Shown: piece by piece, positions 37,219-40,555 of the stretch | How the letters are laid out: every line of letters starts with the position of its first letter | Numbering within the stretch: the stretch's first letter is position 1 | From: Rugamonas violacea | GTDB taxonomy: Bacteria > Pseudomonadota > Gammaproteobacteria > Burkholderiales > Burkholderiaceae_D | NCBI RefSeq assembly: GCF_016461825.1 | Contig: NZ_JAEMNU010000123.1 | Coordinates: forward strand, 248,683 to 289,237 | Length of the DNA stretch: 40,555 nt | Direction of reading: 5' to 3' | Made by a program: the position numbers and the translations under genes | The notes under the pieces: model-generated | The model's input: only the letters and a program-made list of their open reading frames with translations | Told to the model about the DNA's origin: nothing | Database searches by the model: none

Positions 37219-37278
37219 GTGAGCAAAAGCGTGACGGGATCCGGCACGATCAAGCGCCTGGGCGGCATGCCGCAATAA
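37219..37278 (+). other. in-frame continuation of the DUF2807 protein beyond the amber codon
   Basis: In the frame of the preceding gene these 20 codons read VSKSVTGSGTIKRLGGMPQ and stop. The SVTGSGTIKRLG piece is another GSG rung, the usual C-terminal cap of DUF2807 proteins. It would be translated only if the TAG is suppressed, if it is a sequence error, or if the GTG at 37219 restarted translation. Confidence 0.75.
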
Positions 37279-37343
37279 ACAGACGGGCGATGTCGCCCAA
37301 CCGGGCCGCCGCCGCGATGAAACTCGTCGCGGCCAAACGCAAC

Positions 37344-37380
37344 AAGGCGCGCGCCCATCATCGAGATGGACGCGCGCCTT
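37344..37380. terminator. long hairpin between convergent genes
   Basis: AAGGCGCGCG (37344-37353) and CGCGCGCCTT (37371-37380) are perfectly complementary around a 17-nt loop. The loop itself has a short CATC/GATG pairing. It lies between the DUF2807 gene and the convergent lipoprotein gene and can act in both directions, though T-runs are lacking. Confidence 0.55.
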
Positions 37381-37421
37381 GCCTTGTGGCGGGCCCCAGC
37401 GGCCCGCCTGCGTCGGCCGGC

Positions 37422-37757
37422 TTACTTCTGCGGCACGACGATGACGGTATCGCCGCCGGTCTTGCCGGTCGCGCCCTTGTCGCCCTTGGCGCCGTCGGCA
37501 CCCGGGGCGCCGCTGACGCCCTCGTTACCGGTCGCGCCGGTGGCACCGGTCGCGCCAGTGGCACCGGGCATGCCGGTCTCGCCGGCCGGGGCCGAGGCAC
37601 CCGTCGCGCCGGTGGCACCGGTGGCGCCAGGGGCACCCGCAGGGCCGGGAACAGCAACAGGAACGGCGACCGGAACGACGGTCGGCGGTGTCTCACGCTG
37701 GCAGGCGCTCAGGGCGAGAGTGGCGACGAGGACGATTGGGAGCAGGATGATTTTCAT
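37422..37757 (-). CDS. collagen-like Gly-X-Y repeat lipoprotein
   Basis: This 111-residue lipoprotein has a lipobox LSAC with Cys19 as the lipidated residue; Gln at +2 favours the outer membrane. After a short Val/Pro spacer (PVAVPVAVPGP) come two near-continuous runs of Gly-X-Y triplets, mostly GATGATGAT and GAPGADGAKGDKGATGK, split by ASAPAGETG. It ends GGDTVIVVPQK. Such repeats can form collagen triple helices, so a trimeric surface stalk is plausible. The ATG at 37757 follows AAGG; a longer reading lacks the lipoprotein signal at the N-terminus. The Thr/Ala-rich triplets are encoded by short DNA repeats, so length can vary. Confidence 0.88.
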   Translation of the reverse strand: MKIILLPIVLVATLALSACQRETPPTVVPVAVPVAVPGPAGAPGATGATGATGASAPAGETGMPGATGATGATGATGNEGVSGAPGADGAKGDKGATGKTGGDTVIVVPQK

Positions 37758-37773
37758 GATGGGCCTTTTTCTC

Positions 37774-37802
37774 ATTAAAACGGGAATGTAACGGCATGTC
37801 AT
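37774..37802 (-). promoter_or_regulatory. sigma-70 promoter of the collagen-like lipoprotein
   Basis: On the minus strand ATGACA (37802-37797) and TTTAAT (37779-37774) are separated by 17 bp, each a 5/6 match to consensus. The start point would be near 37767, about 10 nt before the ATG, leaving a very short leader. The rest of the gap to 37950 shows only an 11-bp tandem duplication (CCAGCGGTG near 37929-37950). Confidence 0.55.
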
Positions 37803-37950
37803 GCGGCGTCATTGCCAGCGTGGATGCGCGTTCTCTAGCTGCATCATGCGCTGCAAGGACAAAGAGTTCCGTTCGCTACCGAACACGCGGCCCAAGTAAG
37901 CGCCGCGTTCGCTTCCGCCACCGTCCCGCCAGCGGTGCCAGCGGTGCCAC

Positions 37951-38292
37951 TTAATGCAGCCGAAAGATCCGCTCGGGTTCGTCACCGTCAAGCAAAGCAT
38001 AAATCCAGCTCTGCACCTGCCGGGCGTCGGCGTTGGCGATCTGATTGAGCAACTCCGCCTTCAGGCACTTGAGTTGACTCAGCCGTTTCAACAGGATCTC
38101 GCGGAGCGCCAACAAGTGCCCCTCTTCCCTGCCCTCTTCCCTGCCCTCCTCCCTGCCCTGTTCCCGGCCCTGTTCCCGGCCCTCCTCCCGGCCCTCCTCC
38201 CAACCCTCCAACTTGCCTTGCTTAAAGCCCTTTTGGATCGCCTCATATTCCAGCATCTGTTCAAAGGTCTCGTAGACGCGCTCGTAGATCAT
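37951..38292 (-). CDS. intragenic short Rpn product (RpnS-like candidate antitoxin)
   Basis: Inside the Rpn gene, in the same frame, ATG at 38292-38290 is preceded by GGAGG (38302-38298) and the 5-nt spacer TTAAA, a near-ideal ribosome site. Translation would give the last 113 residues: MIYERVYETFEQMLEYEAIQ, the EGRE repeats and the C-terminal helical region, without the nuclease core. For E. coli RpnA, a short protein made from the 3' part of the gene binds and inhibits the toxic full-length nuclease. Structure and position match that arrangement; expression here is an inference. Confidence 0.6.
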   Translation of the reverse strand: MIYERVYETFEQMLEYEAIQKGFKQGKLEGWEEGREEGREQGREQGREEGREEGREEGHLLALREILLKRLSQLKCLKAELLNQIANADARQVQSWIYALLDGDEPERIFRLH

Positions 38293-39009
38293 TTTAACCT
38301 CCGTAAAATCCGCTCGTACTGGCAGTGTAATCGTCTTGATCCGCCGCCGCAAACGCGCGTGTATCCAGCGTTTCAGGCTGTTGCGCAAGGTCGCCGACTG
38401 CTGATCGTCGAGCCAGCTGACCAGGCTGCCTAGAACGGCGAGGATGTCTTGCGCGCTGCGCGAATGCTCCAGGCGAAACAATAGATTGACCAGATTGCTG
38501 CGCACGCCGGGCAGCTCCAGCTCCTGCCGCGCGCGGTCGATCAGCAAATAGCGTTGCTGCGGCTGCAGCGACTCCAGGCCCTGCGGCGCCGCCAGCATCA
38601 ACTCGGCCAGGTCGGTGCTGGCGTTCCAGCGCCGCTGGCCGTGGTACAGCACGATGGGCAGCACCGGCGGCAGCTTGCCGTGCCGCGTCAACTGCCGCTG
38701 CTTGAGCAAGTCCTGGTACAGCAGCCCCACATACACCTGCATGCGCAGCGCCATCCATGGGTCGGTGTGGCTCTGGAATTCCAGCAGGATGTACAGATAG
38801 ATCCAGTCGGCGCCGACGCGGATGCGCCAGACCATGTCGCTGTGGCGCTGCTGCCCGCCGTCGCCGACGTAGCTGCCGTTGACGCGCTCGAAGGCGCTCA
38901 CCTCGAGCTGGTCGACCCAGGCATACGGTACGAAACCGCGCAACAGATCGCGCACCAACTCCGGGTGGGCGAACAGTTGCTTGTAACTGGCGTCGGCGTG
39001 GACCTTCAT
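37951..39009 (-). CDS. Rpn-family PD-(D/E)XK nuclease (transposase_31/YhgA-like)
   Basis: This 352-residue protein opens HADASYKQLFAHPELVRDLL, the Rpn family signature. The nuclease core carries Asp58 (RHSDMVWRIR) and Glu77-Phe-Gln79 (LLEFQSHTDPWMALRMQVY), the PD-(D/E)XK-type site in this family. PVLPIVLYHGQRRWN is another hallmark. The C-terminal part (240-352) has seven 4-residue repeats of the type EGRE/QGRE (267-297) and a helical end. Rpn proteins were first described as recombination-promoting nucleases, and E. coli members act in phage defence. The ATG at 39009 has no Shine-Dalgarno, whereas codon 240 is an ATG with a strong one (see next entry). No transposon ends are visible. Confidence 0.92.
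   Translation of the reverse strand: MKVHADASYKQLFAHPELVRDLLRGFVPYAWVDQLEVSAFERVNGSYVGDGGQQRHSDMVWRIRVGADWIYLYILLEFQSHTDPWMALRMQVYVGLLYQDLLKQRQLTRHGKLPPVLPIVLYHGQRRWNASTDLAELMLAAPQGLESLQPQQRYLLIDRARQELELPGVRSNLVNLLFRLEHSRSAQDILAVLGSLVSWLDDQQSATLRNSLKRWIHARLRRRIKTITLPVRADFTEVKMIYERVYETFEQMLEYEAIQKGFKQGKLEGWEEGREEGREQGREQGREEGREEGREEGHLLALREILLKRLSQLKCLKAELLNQIANADARQVQSWIYALLDGDEPERIFRLH
38119..38202 (-). repeat. seven 12-bp tandem repeats in the Rpn gene
   Basis: Seven units of the form CCCTSYTCCCDR (plus strand) run without gaps from 38119 to 38202; neighbouring pairs are identical (38119-38142, 38155-38178). Twelve base pairs keep the frame and add or remove one EGRE/QGRE tetrapeptide, so copy number can change without breaking either protein product. 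Confidence 0.92.
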
Positions 39010-39190
39010 TGCAAAATTGTAGTCGCGGCGGCACAGGACGAGCTCGCCTGCCGCGCGCGCCGAGCTTGGCTCGCCGCAAAGGCGCCGAAGAAAATCAGGC
39101 AAAGCGCGCCCCAAACGGCGCACTTCCCTTCCGGAAAGCTCGATATACTTTCCGCTCCAACAATCCAAAAAAAACACCTGGGAGATCCAC

Positions 39191-40486
39191 TTGAACGTTG
39201 TCACCTCGTCCTTCGGCCGCGCCCTCGCGCTGCCCGCTTTGTTGTTGACCTGCGCCGCCGGCCACGCCGCCGACACGCCGCCGCCCCGCCTCATCGCCAT
39301 CAAGGCGGCCCACATGCTCGACGTGCGCAGCGGCGCCACGCTGGAGCAGGCGGTGGTGCTGATCGACGGCGAGCGCATCACCGCCGCCGGCAGCCGGCTG
39401 GCGATTCCGGCCGGCGCCAGCGTCATCGACCTGGGCGACAAGACCCTGCTGCCCGGCCTGATCGACATGCACACCCACCTGACCGGCAACCCGGAGGACG
39501 CCGGCTACGCGGCGGTGGCCATTTCGGTGCCGCGCTCGGCGCTGACCGGCGCGCGCAACGCCCGCCGCACGCTGGAGGCGGGCTTCACCTCGGTGCGCAA
39601 CGTCGGCGCCGAGGGCTACGCCGACATCGCCCTGCGCGACGCCATCAACGCCGGCGACCTGCCCGGTCCGCGCATCGCCGCCTCCGGCCCGGCGCTGGGC
39701 ATCAGCGGCGGCCACTGCGACGACACCATGCACGCGCCCGAATACAAGATCAGCGCCGAGGGCGTCGCCGACGGCGTCGACGAGGTGATCAAACGCACCC
39801 GCCAAGTCATCAAGTACGGCGCCGACGTCATCAAGATCTGCGCCACCGGCGGCGTGCTGTCCTTCGGCGACGACCCGCGCGCCTCGCAGTACACCATCGA
39901 AGAGATGAAGGCCATCGTCGCCGAGGCGCACCGCCTGGGCCGCAAGGTGGCCGCCCACGCCCACGGCGGCGACGGCATCCGCCTCGCCGTGCTGGCCGGC
40001 GTCGACTCGATCGAGCACGGCTCCTACATCGACGACGAGGGCATCAAGCTGATGAAGGAGCATAAGACCTGGCTGGTGCCCACCCTCTATCTGGGCGACT
40101 GGCTGATCGAGAACGCCGAGGCGATCCGCCTGCCCAAGCCGCTGCTGGAGAAGGCCAAGACCGTCCTGCCGATGGCCCGCGTGAACATCGGCCGCGCCAT
40201 CCAGCAGGGCGTGCCGGTGGCCTTCGGCACCGATTCGGCGGTCTACCCGCACGGCCTGAACGGCCGCGAGTTCGCCGTCTACGTCAAGCTGGGCATGACG
40301 CCGCTGCAGGCGATCCGCAGCGCCACCGTCAACGCCAGCCAGTTGATGGGCTGGGCCGACAAGATCGGCAGCATCGAAGCCGGCAAGCTGGCCGACTTGA
40401 TCGCCGTCGACGGCGATCCGCTGAAGGATGTCCGCCAACTGGAGAACGTGCGCTGGGTGATGAAGGGCGGCGTGGTGGCGAAGTGA
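39191..40486 (+). CDS. exported metal-dependent amidohydrolase
   Basis: The protein has 431 residues and belongs to the amidohydrolase superfamily (imidazolonepropionase/Xaa-Pro dipeptidase-like group). The metal site includes DMHTHL (His94, His96), the carbamylated Lys in VIKICATGG, His in AAHAHGGDG and IEHGSYID, and Asp in FGTDSAV. A signal peptide (to about residue 26, TCAAGHA) sends it to the periplasm. Close relatives cleave dipeptides with C-terminal Pro or basic residues, so a peptidase role is likely. The start is TTG (39191), with GGGAG 8 nt upstream; there is no in-frame ATG before the signal peptide. It appears to be a single-gene unit followed by a repeat element. Confidence 0.9.
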   Translation: MNVVTSSFGRALALPALLLTCAAGHAADTPPPRLIAIKAAHMLDVRSGATLEQAVVLIDGERITAAGSRLAIPAGASVIDLGDKTLLPGLIDMHTHLTGNPEDAGYAAVAISVPRSALTGARNARRTLEAGFTSVRNVGAEGYADIALRDAINAGDLPGPRIAASGPALGISGGHCDDTMHAPEYKISAEGVADGVDEVIKRTRQVIKYGADVIKICATGGVLSFGDDPRASQYTIEEMKAIVAEAHRLGRKVAAHAHGGDGIRLAVLAGVDSIEHGSYIDDEGIKLMKEHKTWLVPTLYLGDWLIENAEAIRLPKPLLEKAKTVLPMARVNIGRAIQQGVPVAFGTDSAVYPHGLNGREFAVYVKLGMTPLQAIRSATVNASQLMGWADKIGSIEAGKLADLIAVDGDPLKDVRQLENVRWVMKGGVVAK

Positions 40487-40518
40487 GGCCGACGGCCATA
40501 TCACGCGCTCCCGGCGAT

Positions 40519-40555
40519 GCCGGCCAAACCCAGGGGCACAGACTGGGGTCGGACC
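40519..40555. repeat. composite palindromic repeat, copy 4 (cut by the window end)
   Basis: The left arm reads AAACCCAGGGGCACAGACT followed by GGGGTCGGACC, matching the left arm of copy 2 (18355) almost base for base. The right half lies beyond the window. It follows the amidohydrolase gene. Confidence 0.75.

Noticed and set aside
38119..38202. Possible CRISPR-like array in the 12-bp repeats
   Set aside because: Units are contiguous, 12 bp long and in frame with a protein; there are no spacers or long repeats.
37951..39009. Rpn gene as an active insertion sequence
   Set aside because: Despite the transposase_31 name, no terminal inverted repeats or target duplications flank it, and the protein is a nuclease family without transposon ends.

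Overview
The window is a GC-rich (roughly two-thirds G+C by eye) chromosomal segment, densely packed with genes on both strands. Gene content and order (ftsK-lolA-rarA divergent from trxB, a hemC-hemD-hemX-hemY operon divergent from ppc, a PII protein next to nadE, an 844-residue RpoD with a long Ala/Lys-rich N-terminus) point to a betaproteobacterium, most likely of the Oxalobacteraceae (Massilia/Duganella/Janthinobacterium group). The family assignment is an inference from gene style; no rRNA or tRNA gene is present to confirm it. I saw no prophage, insertion sequence, CRISPR array or integron.

Layout. 1-3.5 kb: an epoxide-hydrolase-like alpha/beta hydrolase divergent from an MltR/MmyB-type regulator, then a three-gene operon (ArsR-like regulator, small membrane/coiled-coil protein, four-helix membrane protein) ending at a large inverted-repeat cluster. 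3.5-9.8 kb: division, envelope and redox housekeeping (rarA, lolA, ftsK; trxB, Smr-domain protein). 9.8-14.1 kb: a TRIC-type channel, a lone ABC transmembrane domain with a divergent TetR regulator and paired operators, and a Tat-exported sulfatase. 14.1-19.1 kb: PII protein, NAD synthetase, a FemAB/GNAT-like transferase, DUF5335, inorganic pyrophosphatase. 19.3-26.5 kb: haem-precursor operon and PEP carboxylase. 26.7-31.5 kb: an orphan NarL-type histidine kinase, a tiny unknown protein and rpoD. 32-35.4 kb: ProQ, a DEDDy exonuclease and two multihaem cytochromes c. 35.5-40.5 kb: the most accessory-looking part, with an RlmI-like protein lacking its methyltransferase domain, a DUF2807 protein with an in-frame amber codon, a collagen-like lipoprotein, an Rpn-family nuclease and an exported amidohydrolase.

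Two interspersed repeat families occupy intergenic space. One is a composite palindrome built on GGGGTC(A/G)GACCCC (near 9.8, 18.4, 19.2 and 40.5 kb, with a related but distinct cluster near 3.3 kb). The other is built on GTTCCCGC-N4-GCGGGAAC (near 1.0 and 12.3 kb).

The most notable observation is the Rpn-family gene at 37951-39009. Codon 240 is an ATG preceded by GGAGG at a 5-nt spacing, while the full-length start has no visible Shine-Dalgarno. This would yield a separate 113-residue C-terminal protein carrying the 4-residue repeats, the architecture described for E. coli Rpn nucleases with intragenic antitoxins. Other points worth checking are the premature TAG in the DUF2807 gene, the truncated RlmI, the double TetR operator over the promoter of a transporter gene without ATPase, and a structured, possibly sRNA-bearing region upstream of rpoD, where dnaG is not found.
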